Shown: positions 1 through 11,040 of the stretch, piece by piece
Position numbering within the stretch: the first letter of the stretch is position 1
Layout: every line of letters begins with the position of its first letter
From: Druceiella hillmani
Lineage: Eukaryota > Arthropoda > Insecta > Lepidoptera > Hepialidae
Length of the DNA stretch: 64,000 nucleotides
Reading direction: 5' to 3'
NCBI GenBank assembly: GCA_039881145.1
Contig: JAYKKI010000004.1
Span: 47,081,501-47,145,500, forward strand
Notes under the pieces: model-generated
What the model saw: the letters and a program-made list of their open reading frames with translations, nothing else
Told to the model about the DNA's origin: nothing
Databases searched by the model: none
Program-made: the position numbers and the translations under genes

Positions 1-239
1 AGTATTTATTAAAATAAGTTGACTAGGCTTTGCCCAAGAGTTTGTCTGTCTCTTTGAAAGAAACACTTCTTGCTTATGTCTATTAATTTGCCTTATGTTC
101 AAAATTCCCTTTCAGAACATTTTCAGGACAACATAGGGATAAATATCTGAATGGGAGGTATACATATGTTCTTTCCAATTTCTAAAATGAAGGAAAGCAT
201 ATATGGTGTATCCTTACTATTCGGTGTATCCTTATTATT

Positions 240-1245
240 TCGAGGCATTTATGGTTATATAAAGTTTATAGCAAACAACTTTCGAATCATCAACATTTCT
301 AATAATTTTTTTTACACAGATTCTAAAAATATGTAAATTAGTGCCATAATCGATCATATTGTAAAACTTTTTAAAATGGCAAAAGGTCTGGAGAGTACGG
401 TGAGTAAGGTAGCATACTAGCTGGAAGTAGTTTATCACGTGTTACTTTTGTTATGTGGGGTCAAGCATTTTCATGTGAAAAATAAACTTTGCTTTGATTT
501 GAATGAAGTATAGCAGTGACTTTGCTAAATTGTTCATAATAAATCTTAGCTGTAATTGTCCTGTTAGCTTGAAAGAGTTCCCAATGAATAACTCCATTTA
601 TTCCTCACCCTACACTCAAAACTATCTTTTGTCCAATGTTATATTTTGGTATAGATATGTCTTTTTCTCCAGTCCCTAGCCACTGGAATTTATGTGAAAA
701 ATTAACATAAGCCATCCACTTCTCATCTCCTGTAACCAGATACTTTAGTCTCTAGTATGATGGGAACCTAGTAGCTCCAAGCACACATTAACTCTCCTCT
801 GAAGTTGAACAGGTGTTAGCTCATGTGGTAGCCAAACAGAATATTTCCACTTCTTTCTCAAAGCATGAAGTTGTTCTTCCACTGTAATATGAGAGTATGA
901 AAGTAGGTCGACCAAACAATGTGAATTTAATCTGATATTTGTTTCAATAAGGGTTTTTAATCTTTATAAATCTATTGTAGGGTGGTCCATTGTAGGTTGC
1001 TCTAGATGAGGTTTATGGGACAGATCAAAATTCTCTGTTTTGAATGTTTGAAACCAGTGCTTCGCTGTATCAAGAGAGCACATCTTCACCCATTATTTTC
1101 CAAATATTCCGTGTTGCTTTGTTGGCTTTTCACCCTAAAATTATACTAAAATTATATTCTAAGTTCACTTCGAGATACTACCATTTTTCCATTTATTCTT
1201 TACTCGCCGATTACTCAATCGCACACTGAACAGAAGTTCGAACAT
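240..1245 (-). pseudogene. Mariner-like transposase fossil
   Basis: Read on the minus strand in shifting frames, this stretch gives the ordered blocks of a Tc1/mariner transposase: KATRNIWKIMGEDVLS (helix-turn-helix end), HWFQTFKTENFDLSHKP, KKWKYSVWLPHELTPVQLQR, then VTGDEKWMAYVN, which contains the first catalytic Asp. Next come INGVIHWELFQANRTITAKI, SHENA.PHITKVTRDKLLPA (the HDNARPH box, second catalytic Asp changed to Glu) and PYSPDLLPF. Many stops and frameshifts interrupt it, and the N-terminus is missing. It is an old, dead copy. The terminal inverted repeats and TA duplication were not located. Family assignment is confident; exact ends are not. Confidence 0.85.
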
Positions 1246-1610
1246 ACTCTTTATGTACCTTACATGAAACATTCTAGAAGCTTCTATGTCATTCCAGAAA
1301 TCAGTGGATAAAAGTTGCAGGTTTATATGTTATCAACCCAATACTTTGAATTATTTCTTAAACAGTAGAAATGAATGAGAAATAACAAGTATATTTACAT
1401 AATAGTCTTGAGATGCATATTCCGGAGCATAAATGTCAAGTTTTGGGCTCCACGTATTGTCAGCGCGGGTACAGCAGGCCAATACAAGGAAGCATACCTG
1501 AAATAAATAAGATTGTATAATTTTATTAAACTACTGTGTGACATTCGGAATGAAAAAAATTATTAGAAAGTTTTTTGTGTATTTTTGTTTTTTTACTTTT
1601 TTTCCTCAGA

Positions 1611-1800
1611 ATTCTGAGCATAAAGTTTACTAAAACACTAATAGATGGCGCTAGTGGACCCAGTATCGAAATATTCACTAAATCAAGGTTTTTTAAATCT
1701 CGAATAACCAGATAAGAATTTGCAACATACTATATGTTGCTCAAAGGTATAAACTATTACCATACCAAATTCCATCAAAATCCTCTCACAGGGAGGTAAA
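1611..1800 (+). repeat. Dispersed repeat, copy 1
   Basis: This segment begins gcataaagtttactaaaaca and contains ggtataaactattaccatac. Both strings recur in the same order at 10376-10545, so it is a dispersed repeat with at least two diverged copies here. No coding potential is seen. The rest of 1246-2040 is AT-rich sequence in which I see nothing else. Confidence 0.75.
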
Positions 1801-2049
1801 TATTGTAAAGTAAATTGCCTTTTGTAATATATCCTGTAATAATTAGCAATATATATCCTATAACTTTTTCACATTGTCTACAATATCTTCATACTTTATA
1901 TTTACGTACATAGTTATTATGGCTTAAAACTTTAACTCAAACGCACACCCATCACATTTTGATTCCCTTCATTTAAATCATTATCGCTTATTATTACCCA
2001 CATGTTCCAAAATATATTATATATCTTTTATCACACTACAAACTACACT

Positions 2050-3110
2050 ATCCAGAATATTTTATGTCAGTCAGGCACCTGGTTTTGTGCCAACCCTTAA
2101 AAAACGAACAAACAAAAAACCTTTGTTTTTTAAAATTTGGATGTTAACCAAATTGTATTTCTTCCTCACATTGTAAATATTTTGCATATACTTATAGCAT
2201 GCCACTGTCACTATATTATAAATTGTTAAAAACCTCCTCTAAAAGTATCACCTTATGCAAATGATCTTCAAATCTACATACATACTGATCCTTGAAATAT
2301 TTCTACTGTTATTAATATGCAGGTTTAAGTCTGATCCCTCAATGGGCTTAAAATATCGGTCTCCTAGCCAATGCTATTTACTTAGTCCCAGGCTAATATA
2401 GTACTGTAGTAGGGTAGTGGGAAACTCCAGGCCAGGAATCAGTATCCCTGATCTACCACAATTGTTACTAAAGAATGCAGTTATCCCATTGTTTTCAACT
2501 GTAACAGATTTGCGTCTAGTGATTGATCAATTTTTTAATCGGCAACCCCAGGTTAATGTTGTTACCCGTGCAGCCTGCAGCAGAATACCCTCTATAAAAC
2601 ATCTTCAACATTTCATTTCACTTAAAACTAAAATTCTCTGTCAAATACTTCTAAAGTTTATTATTTATATTGTATTAATACGTTTGCTATCCTGATCGTT
2701 CAGAACAATTGCTCATCAAACTTCAATACTTCCAACATTTATATATCCATTACATTGTCGGGACCCAGAAAATATCAGAGTTACGGTTGCAGCTCAAATG
2801 GATGGAGATTTGTGACCGGCACAATTATTACATTCTTTCACTGCTTTATAATAGCTTAAAGTGATATCATAGTCCTTCTTATTTTGTTGCAAGATTTATA
2901 GCCCATTTTATCCATTGCCTGTGTCTACATTCTGACAAACTTCTCACCCTCCTTATCCCCAAATATTCTACTTCTTTTTATGAGCATCTGTTTACTGTTC
3001 ATGCTACCAAGTTATGAAATAAACTCAATTCCAACATCAGACTTTCACCATCAATTTAAGTAATCAAAAGTTGTCTGAAGAAAATCATATCGTCCATAAT
3101 TTAATTTTCA
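2050..3110 (+). pseudogene. Non-LTR retrotransposon (jockey/CR1-like) 3' fragment
   Basis: The plus strand encodes, in broken frames, the second half of a LINE ORF2. Near 2252 is a YANDLQIYIHTDP block, where the catalytic YADD/FADD box of reverse transcriptase has become YAND. It is followed by SLNGLKISV and VTDLRLVIDQFFNRQPQVNV (usual form 'LGVxxDxxLxwxxQVN'). Further down, HATKL*NKLNSNIR corresponds to the C-terminal LWNxLPxxIR hallmark, with the Trp codon changed to a stop. The 5' part, including the endonuclease, is absent. Several stops and frameshifts make it inactive. The clade assignment is tentative. Confidence 0.75.
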
Positions 3111-3689
3111 CATTCTATTTCCATTAATGTCTCTCTCCCTTAATCCTTTTCGTTTCATACTTCTTAATCCTGATACAAAACCCATCACGACATATCAAAA
3201 TTATACTATTTTTGCCTTTCAGTGTTTTTGTGTTTTCTTCTCAAAAATTTACCTATCATATTTTGTTCTTTTTTTTGCCCTATGACTTTATAAAGGCAAT
3301 GTAATTCTGGTTGATTGGAAGAGAATGCAATAAGTTTGTCAGATGTTTATTCATCAAAAATATGTAAATAAATATAAATACATGAAAAAATTAGAATGAA
3401 AACATTTTTCTGAAATTACATTCAGGTCTGTGTTCGCTCTCTCAAATCTGCTTTTACTGTTGCAAACCCATCAGTCTGGAACTGTTAGCCTTAATGACAT
3501 TACATTTAAATGTCGCTGATTAGCAACACTTATTCGTCCACATGGCCATCTGTCTGTTTGTATAGGGTTGTATTTTTAAATAGTTAAAGATGGAAATCGT
3601 TGAAATTTTGCAGTAAGTGGATTATGTTTACACAAACCCATTCCTATGTTGTAAATCCAGTTCCATTTCCAGATTTTAGATGCCAAAAT

Positions 3690-4475
3690 TATAAAAAAAC
3701 CCTTATGGTGAGGCTTCGTTTTCTCTCCATCTGTCTGTGTATCACATATTTTTCTCCTAAAATATACACATTCTATTGACTTGAAAATCGGTATAGTTAT
3801 GTAAATTTATTGCTCAGTCCTGAAGTTGAAATCTCAAAAATATTTTTTTTCTTCTTTCAGAAAAAAATATTATAGAGAAATCACATCAGTACATAGTTTT
3901 TGCTTATTAGCAAAAATTTCCGTGAAAATATAAATCGCCACGTATCTTTGAAATCGGATGATCAAGACATTTAGAGGTATAAGTCTAGTTTAGAAGCATT
4001 GCGAATTTCCCGGTTTTTTTTGGTTTAAATGAAAAAGAAAAAAAAAATTACATAAAAATCGTCTTTAAAAAATTACGGGTCGGATATGATCATTTCATTA
4101 TAAAAAAATTATTTGAATTTTTATTGGTTTTAAGTGCACTTTTGTTTGGTATCTTTCTTCAAATCGCTTTATTTAATAAAATAACCGCGACCGAGCCCAA
4201 ATTTTTGTTAATATTTAATTTTTTACCTACATTCTTTCATTTAAAACAAGAAAAAACACAAAATTCACATTGCTTCTTAGCTAGACTTGTAGGAAATTTA
4301 TAGATTTAGAGAAAAAATATGAACTCTACAATAATCTTTAATGATAAACAATTACAGATCAGGTTCTATTATTGTCGTCGTGCCACAAAGTTAAATTGGT
4401 TAATAAATTATTCTCAGTATGGAAAGCTTGGTGTGTAAGTCCGACTTGCACTTGGCCTGACTTCGCCAATTTTTT
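3690..4475 (-). repeat. Lepidopteran GGGTTCCGTA interspersed repeat, minus copy
   Basis: The minus-strand reading starts near 4475 with the head motif, of which ggccaagtgcaagtcggact is the core, and ends near 3690 with a tail containing a run of gacagatgg-type repeats. Copies of the same family lie at 7105, 12652, 15345, 21578, 23363, 26728, 28920 and 39615. This copy is diverged, so the internal boundaries are approximate. It is noncoding. Confidence 0.6.
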
Positions 4476-4480
4476 AAAAT

Positions 4481-6400
4481 TTTTGTCTATGGTCACTTGC
4501 ATCGTACCCGTTCTACGTATTTTAATTCATTAATGTGTATTTACGAAATTTATAAAATATCACACAAATTTACTTGTATATAATAAAATTAAACACGATC
4601 GGTAACTAAGTACAAAATGTTGACTATTAAAAAAGAAGGAAAACTTACTGTTAAACCAAAGTACTGCGCTGCCATTGATCAATATTTACAGTTCAACTGA
4701 ACGTTTCACGGGGGCAATCGTTATACTGCTGGCTTCTCTAACCTCGGTGGAGTCTTATATACTGATTTCCTCGCGCCAAATATTTGAAGGAAGACAAAAT
4801 ACATGTTTTCCGTTGCGTTTGGAGCGGATATGTGTTTTTCATTGCGAAATTTGCCTAAAGTTGACGTTTGGAGCTGGCTTTTTACGCGCTACGTTCATAG
4901 CCGCTCCGAATATTTGAACGTTCGTTACATTATTTCATTCGCGATTAATAGTTTATAGGTCAGTGTAAACTAGTCATTCTCTGCGCGTCGCTAATACATA
5001 CGTGATGTTAGTTGAAATGCGGGCAGGTTCTGTTCCGGTCTGCGATTGTCGCGATTTATCCTCGAAATGGTATATTGATCTTTAAGGATTACGTAAAAAA
5101 AATTGTAGAATTTATTTATTCACAGTTTTACTAACAATTAATTTGGAGATTCCTTACCTTTTTCAGGGTTCAGTAGTAAGAACGGAACCCTCATAATTTC
5201 GTGATATTCGGTTTATCCATTCGTATGCTTACGTCATAATATCGATTGTGGTTAAATTTTACAGGACGGAGTAGTTGAATTACGTGAATAAACAGAAACA
5301 AGACAAAACATTTTTATATTATTTTTCTAAGTCGAGCTTGGGTTTGATTTTTTTCCACGGACGTGTTAGGTGTTACCAAAATCCAAGTTGAAATATTTAA
5401 TAATATTTTGTCAACAATACATTTCTTTCGGGAGATACCAGTTTTGTAGTAACCGATCCTCTCTTCCGCCTAACTTCGTTAAAAATGCGAAAAAATCAGT
5501 ATAACGGAATTTTAGTTAGTGCTTTAATTTCGGTCAACTTGCACAATTGATAAATTAAAGATATATAGACAACCAAGTTATTTGTCTTGTGAAAAATATA
5601 ACTGGGCGATATTTTTACTTATCAAAAAAATTATGTCAATATTTATACATAGTTTAATCGAAATACTATGTACCCTTTAATGTTTAAACTTTCTTTAGTT
5701 TAATATTTTAAATAGTCAACTGAGTTCACATTTTGCCATTAGGCGAGTTATGTTTAATCAAAATTACGTGTACAAATGTAAAAGTATGACCTTACGTGAT
5801 ATCTCTTTCCTTTGTTTTTATTCCCAAACACACAACTATTTTATACAAAAAATCTTTTTCTGGCCAAGCCACATAATACTGGAATTAACTCGATTCTGAC
5901 ATCAGGAACTTATTTATGTTGTTATAAAACTGTAGTGAAAGTGTGTCTACATTGAAGATATTTTTGGAGAAAATTTAGTTGAATATGCTATAGGAGGAAT
6001 ATGCTAGTGGAATATGAAACCAAAATGTAGTTTTTTTTAGAATTATTGTCTGTCTCTATTTGTTTGAGTATCACGCAAAACTGCTGGACCGCTCTGAATG
6101 GAACTTTTACTGGAATAATCCGTGGTTATCAAATTAACATTATGGCTATTTTTTTCTCATTCCTATCTTTCCTAAGGGACGTTTCGTCTGTTTTGGTTAT
6201 TTAAGCATCATTTAAAAATTCTAGAAAAATGACTCGAATAGCACTTTCACTTAGCTAATACTTAATGTACAGCTTAAACTTTCAAGTACTTCTTTTCAAC
6301 AAACTTTCCCTAGAGAGTTTGGAATTCCATAGTTATTGAATTTCAAAATTATTAGGGAACTGTTGTTAAAATATTTAATAAATATCTAAATTTTCTGGCA
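4481..6400. other. AT-rich intergenic sequence, no gene seen
   Basis: There is no ORF with recognisable similarity. A small piece of the GGGTTCCGTA family tail (aacggaaccctcataat, minus orientation) occurs at 5180-5200. The 80-residue frame at 4675-4917 looks like chance. Confidence 0.6.
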
Positions 6401-6409
6401 ATAAGATCG

Positions 6410-6770
6410 AGAGTATAATGGTAGACACCTTGGAAATGTGGCGTTGGAAAAGTGGAATATCGTGGACCGAGTTCCGTACTAATGCATCCATACTCGAAGA
6501 TCTCGGTATCAGGCAGATTTTATCCAATATTGAAGAAACTCATATAATGAAATTTTTCGCACACGTGTCGCGGCACAGCAACGATAGTGTCGAACGCGTA
6601 GTGGCACAGGGCAAGTGGAAGGTCTACGTGGGAGACACTAAGGAGTTAGATAGATCAGATCAAGGCAGCCGTGGACCTTTCCCTATACGAGTGCACATGG
6701 AGAACAGCTTACAGAGAGGCATGGCGCCATACCCTGTGGCGTATCACTGATCTGCTAGACACTTGACACT
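6410..6770 (+). pseudogene. RTE-like LINE, C-terminal end of ORF2
   Basis: The frame from 6418 gives GISWTEFRTNASILEDLGIR and KFFAHVSRHSNDSVERVVAQ. This matches the conserved C-terminal tail of the RTE-type endonuclease/RT protein of insects (pattern 'W.EhRTNasIl.eL.I...l......L.yFGHv.R......ER.v.qGKv'). After about residue 70 the reading frame shifts, and SDQIKAAVDL then TWRTAYREAWRHTLWRIT continue the family pattern ('RW.DQI......A..R..WR..v'). Only this 3' piece is left. It is a dead 5'-truncated insertion. Confidence 0.8.
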
Positions 6771-7104
6771 GTGACCAAGATCACTTTGCAAAAAGTGTAA
6801 CGACCAAGTAGAAGCAAGACCGACTGCGCGGCCTTAAAACTGATGAAAATCAATTGTCAGTGCTGTTACAGCGATTTGGTTTAAAGTTTGTAAGACTTTT
6901 ATCCCGGTCAAGTGTACTTTTGCGATGCAAACTTTATTAACGGAGGAAAATTTCGCCGTAAAAATAAAATATATACGTCATCGAAGTCGCGGGCAAAGAA
7001 AGTTAGTAGTTCTATAACGCCTTTTTATGACCATTCGGAAAATTCCCATTTTTCTTAATTATAAGCTAGAAAAGGAAATGAGAAGTGATTAGAAGGGCCT
7101 GTTA

Positions 7105-7625
7105 CCTCTTCTTAGTTCCGTAACCAAAATCCTTTTCTCTTATACTATTGCAATGACCGCCTATCTGTCTGTCCGTCTATATGTCATAGTGGATTTACTC
7201 GCATAGTAATTATGATATACTAACATATTTCTAACGCTTACAAAGTTATTAAATTTAATCTTTATAAAAAGTTTTTTAGTGTACTTCCGCCGCATCTAAA
7301 GTGATGGTGAATTGTTTAATGCATACCCCATTGGTACGGTGTCGTTAAATAGTTCTTCAAAAATATTGGCGATATGTAATGTACACTTTTTCGATACAGA
7401 GATTTTAATTTCTAATTCTATGTGGGATTGGATATTTTAATAATTAGTTTTCTTTACGCCTATGAAGGATATAATAGAAAACATATTTAAGTTGTGAAAA
7501 ATTAATATTTGTAAACGGTTTAATAGAAATACTATGTTAAATATTTATATGTGCCGGAAAAATGTGTACGGAACGCTCGTAATGTGAGTTCTACTCGTAC
7601 GTGGCAGGTTCTTCTGTTGTAACTT
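7105..7625 (-). repeat. GGGTTCCGTA family repeat, minus copy
   Basis: Read on the minus strand, it starts near 7615 with the head, including gaactcacattacgagcgtt followed by ccgtacacattt. It ends near 7105 with the tail, a run of acggacagacagatagg type followed by tacggaact. About 520 bp, noncoding. Confidence 0.7.
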
Positions 7626-8299
7626 TAGTTCGTTCATTAATAAACCTAATTATATGTTCCATCTTAATTGGAATTATTCTAATTATATTTTTATTGTTTT
7701 AAAAGTTTGTACAGATGAAAAACAAGCTTAATTGTCTTCTTGTCATAAGGCCGTCAAATGTTAGCCAAATACTCGTAGATGTAAACTGGACGAAACGGTT
7801 GTTGAGGTGCCGATAATTAAAAAGATATACACTTTGATTGCAGTATATAGTTATTTGAATTGTATAAACATTGAGAGAACTTTTCTATTTTATCAAATTT
7901 TATTATACTTTAAAACCAAATAATTATTTTAAAACAAATTTAAAAGAGGACAAATGAAAAATAAAATAATCAATACTATAAAATAGATTCCCGCGCTTTA
8001 ATTTCTAATTGAATTTTTCGTTGTGGTAATAAATTATTATACAACACTTCGTAATAATTTACGCGCGAACGGAAGTTGAGTTATTAAAAAAATTACCAAA
8101 CCGTAACAAATGGTGTGCTTGCAAAGTTTTGTAAACCGGATCTAGTTCACCGGGGCTTATGGTAGAAAAAGTTGTTAAAACGAAACGAAGTGTTAAACGT
8201 TAATTGTAGAAACGAAAGCAGATTGTTTTTGAAATTTTATTCCTCCAGAAATATTTAGAAAATATCAGATTAAAACCCAGGATTGTTGTTTAATTCGAA
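7626..8299. other. AT-rich sequence, nothing recognised
   Basis: There are no long frames, no motifs I recognise and no obvious repeats, apart from general A/T richness. Confidence 0.6.
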
Positions 8300-8402
8300 C
8301 TTTAATAGAGACTTAGCTAAAATTTTATTTAATAATTGAATTTAGCTAAAATTTTATTTAATAGTGATTTAGCTATAATTTTATATAATAATTGGATTTA
8401 GC
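8300..8402 (+). repeat. Short tandem repeat, ~30-bp unit
   Basis: Three to four imperfect copies of a ~30-bp unit whose core is atttagctaaaattttattt. They run directly into the larger 212-bp array that follows. Confidence 0.8.
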
Positions 8403-8990
8403 TAATACTAGATTAATTTCCCCATTTATTCATTATCAGCGCTATACACTTGGACTGATATTTTGCCATTGCCTCATAAGCTAATTTTGGGTAATTCGAT
8501 CTGAGTTATAGTAAGCTTTTAAGTTTCTAGCTGTCTAATTATCATTCTTCTCTGGCGCTAAACGAGCTACAATGAAATAAAGGCAAATCGGATGACTTCG
8601 TAATTGGAATCAGCTAATACTAGATTGATTTCCCAGTTTATTCATTTTAGCGCTGTACACTTGGGCTCATAATTTACCATCGCCTCGTATACTAATTTTG
8701 CGTAATTAGATCCAAGTTTAGTAAGCTTTTATGTTTCTTGCTGTCTAATTATGATTCTTCTCTGTCGCTAAAAGAGCTGCAATGATGTAAAGACACGTTG
8801 GATGACATCATAATTGGAATCGGCCAATACCAAATTGATTACCCTATATATTCATTATCTGCGCTAAACACTTGGGCTAACATTTTGCCATTGCCTCATA
8901 TACTAATTTTGGGTAATTACATCTGAGTTTAGTAAGCTTTTAAATTTCTCCAAACTAGCTGCAGTGATGTAAAGGTAATTCGGATAACTT
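8395..8990 (+). repeat. 212-bp tandem array, three copies
   Basis: Three successive copies begin at about 8398, 8611 and 8821 with variants of agctaatactagattgattt. All three contain gcgcta.acacttgg and tgccattgcctcatatacta, or close variants. The third copy is shorter at its 3' end. Unit length is about 210-213 bp. There is no coding content. Confidence 0.85.
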
Positions 8991-10224
8991 CTATTAAAAT
9001 GGTCAACTTCAAATATATTTTGAAACTTTATCATATTACGGGTTCTTTTCATAACTTCGTTTATATAATGTTGTATCACCGCATAGTGTTATGTTCTGGC
9101 TTTTACTTTGTAATACTATTTATCCAACGAAGTGTTACATTATTGTAGTTTTTATCAGATTACCTAAATACTTAATTGCGTGCGCGCGGCTATCGGTATC
9201 GGTCAATTAGAAAATGTTTAATTCCAGTCAGGAATATGTAATGAAAAGTATTTTAACAGTAGCTGCTTTGGAAAAGTATCTTGTATATACTTAATAAAAT
9301 ATTTCTGCACTCAAAATTTTCGAATATATACGAAATGTTTTAGTAAGTATTACCAGAACGAAATTAAGCAGAAGTAATAATTTGTAGGCAAATTTGTCTA
9401 TGTGTTTGTTTGTTCATATATCGAAAAATATATATAATATATTCTGCAGAGATTTGAATGAAATAGTCTTTAGTTAACTCGAATTTAAATATTCAATCAT
9501 TACCTTTTATCGGCGAGGCGCTCAAGGAAAGGTAATTTACGTGAAAGTATCGTCAGCAAATAAATATTGATCGTATTAAATACTAGGTACAATCTACAGG
9601 AGTGCATCACTATTTATTTCCATCCAATTGCTAGAAGCCTACAGAAAAAATTGAGTACTTGTTGAGAAAAATTGAGTCCAGTATTAATGGTATTAAGACA
9701 TTTGCCAGAATACTATTATTCATATATTTTGAAATAGTTCATGCAAGTTAGCTAAAATAACTGGCAGCTCTAATAAAATGTAAGTAGCTGGGGTTCTTTT
9801 TTAGATTAAAATTTAAAAAAAATTGCACATCATTTGTAACTTAAAATTCTGGAAACGGTACTAAAAATTTAAAAATGGAATAATTAATTTTAAAAATCTT
9901 TCCAAATGAGATCTCACTCAATATGGTGTGCGAAAAAAATGTCCCGTCCATTTTACTATAGACTCGTGTATGGAGAGGTACATTGTTTTTTTCATATTTC
10001 ACGGCATATCAAATGAGATCCTCATCTGAAGCATTTACTTGCAAATTTTCGTGGACTTAGTTCTAAAGCTATAAAAACAGATGTATGAAAAAGCGGATAT
10101 GACGAAGTCAAACGTCTACGTTGTTTCACTACGGTACAATAACAATAAAAAATCAAAGAAATAGTTTGATATTTATATTTACAAATAATCAGTAAACATT
10201 ATTTACTACTATTGTAGACAAATG
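8991..10224. other. AT-rich sequence, nothing recognised
   Basis: Diverged low-complexity DNA. No frame, RNA gene or clear repeat was recognised. Confidence 0.55.
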
Positions 10225-10305
10225 TCAGTCGACCGATGGGTATTGCACCCACGTCTTCGGCGTACCATGCTAACGTGCTAACCATTACACTACGCCAGAT
10301 CCAAA
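10225..10305 (-). repeat. tRNA-derived SINE head
   Basis: The minus strand carries a pol III type 2 promoter. Box A is tagtgtaatggttagcac, with a D-arm that pairs correctly. Box B lies in a T-arm-like hairpin, gtggg-tgcaata-cccat. No anticodon stem or acceptor stem can be formed, so this is not a functional tRNA; it is the tRNA-related head of a SINE. It lies about 450 bp downstream of the stop codon of cuticle gene A. Confidence 0.7.
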
Positions 10306-10351
10306 TGAACTGTCGAAACTGTTATTACTATTATCATCGCTATTATTCTAA

Positions 10352-10359
10352 TTTTATTT
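10352..10359 (-). promoter_or_regulatory. Possible poly(A) signal of gene A
   Basis: The only canonical AATAAA I see downstream of the gene A stop codon on the minus strand is here, about 400 nt past the stop, and it lies between repeats. A weaker, nearer signal could be used instead. Confidence 0.25.
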
Positions 10360-10375
10360 ATTTACACAATATTTA

Positions 10376-10625
10376 TGTGCATAAAGTTTACTAAAACACT
10401 AATAGATTGCGTTGGCAGTACCAATATTATAATATTCACTTAGTAAATTTTTTTAAAAATCTATAATATCCAAATAAATAGTATCGTATATATTGCTTTA
10501 GGGTATAAACTATTACCATACCAAATTTTATCAAAATGCGTTCAGTAGATTTTACGTGATTGAAGAACAAATTGACAGACAGACAGACAAAAATTTAAAA
10601 AACTGGTTTCGTGGCTTCTCTTATC
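10376..10625 (+). repeat. Dispersed repeat, copy 2
   Basis: It shares its opening (gcataaagtttactaaaaca) and the block around ggtataaactattaccatac with 1611-1800. It continues into a gacagacagacagac run at 10572-10588, typical of the tails of lepidopteran interspersed repeats. Confidence 0.7.
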
Positions 10626-10753
10626 GTTCTATACGCTAAATCTCAATCGCTCTTTTTAAAATATTTTCCATGTACAGATTTCACTCTCTTACAGTTTGAT
10701 TATATGTATACATTCAATAATTGTTAAGTCTAGTAAACCTGTAAACTTTCATT

Positions 10754-11040
10754 TTAAGCCTTGCTTTGATTGTCATCAGCGACGCTCGTCGCTGCAGGTG
10801 AATCGATTACTGGCGCGGATTGTGATATCATGTCAACTTCCGGTGATGGTTTCAGATTTCCAAATGATCTATAAACTATTGAAAAAGCTTCTTTGGCATT
10901 GGCTATGGGCTTAAATATGTCGAACTCTGCAGAGTGTGATGATGTACCTAACTTCTTGACGCTCGCTTTGAATCCATCGTTGTCGGCCGTGTACTCAATT
11001 GCTCGAATTGTTTCGTCCGGTTCGACCAGGGAGTAGGCTC
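10754..11040 (-). CDS. Gene A exon 4 (second half of RR-2 domain, C-terminus, stop)
   Basis: The acceptor is cctttttcag at 11041-11050. The exon starts with the last two bases of a split Gly codon and reads GAYSLVEPDE... to the TAA at 10754-10756. It supplies 94 residues after the split Gly. A longer open frame continues upstream to 11095, but those 18 residues are intron. Confidence 0.9.

Noticed and set aside
4675..4917. 80-residue plus frame as a gene
   Set aside because: No homology recognised, no splice context, and composition like random sequence.
10225..10305. A functional tRNA gene
   Set aside because: Boxes A and B are present, but the acceptor and anticodon stems do not pair; it is a SINE head.
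10696..10914. 72-residue plus frame opposite gene A exon 4
   Set aside because: It is antisense shadow of the exon.
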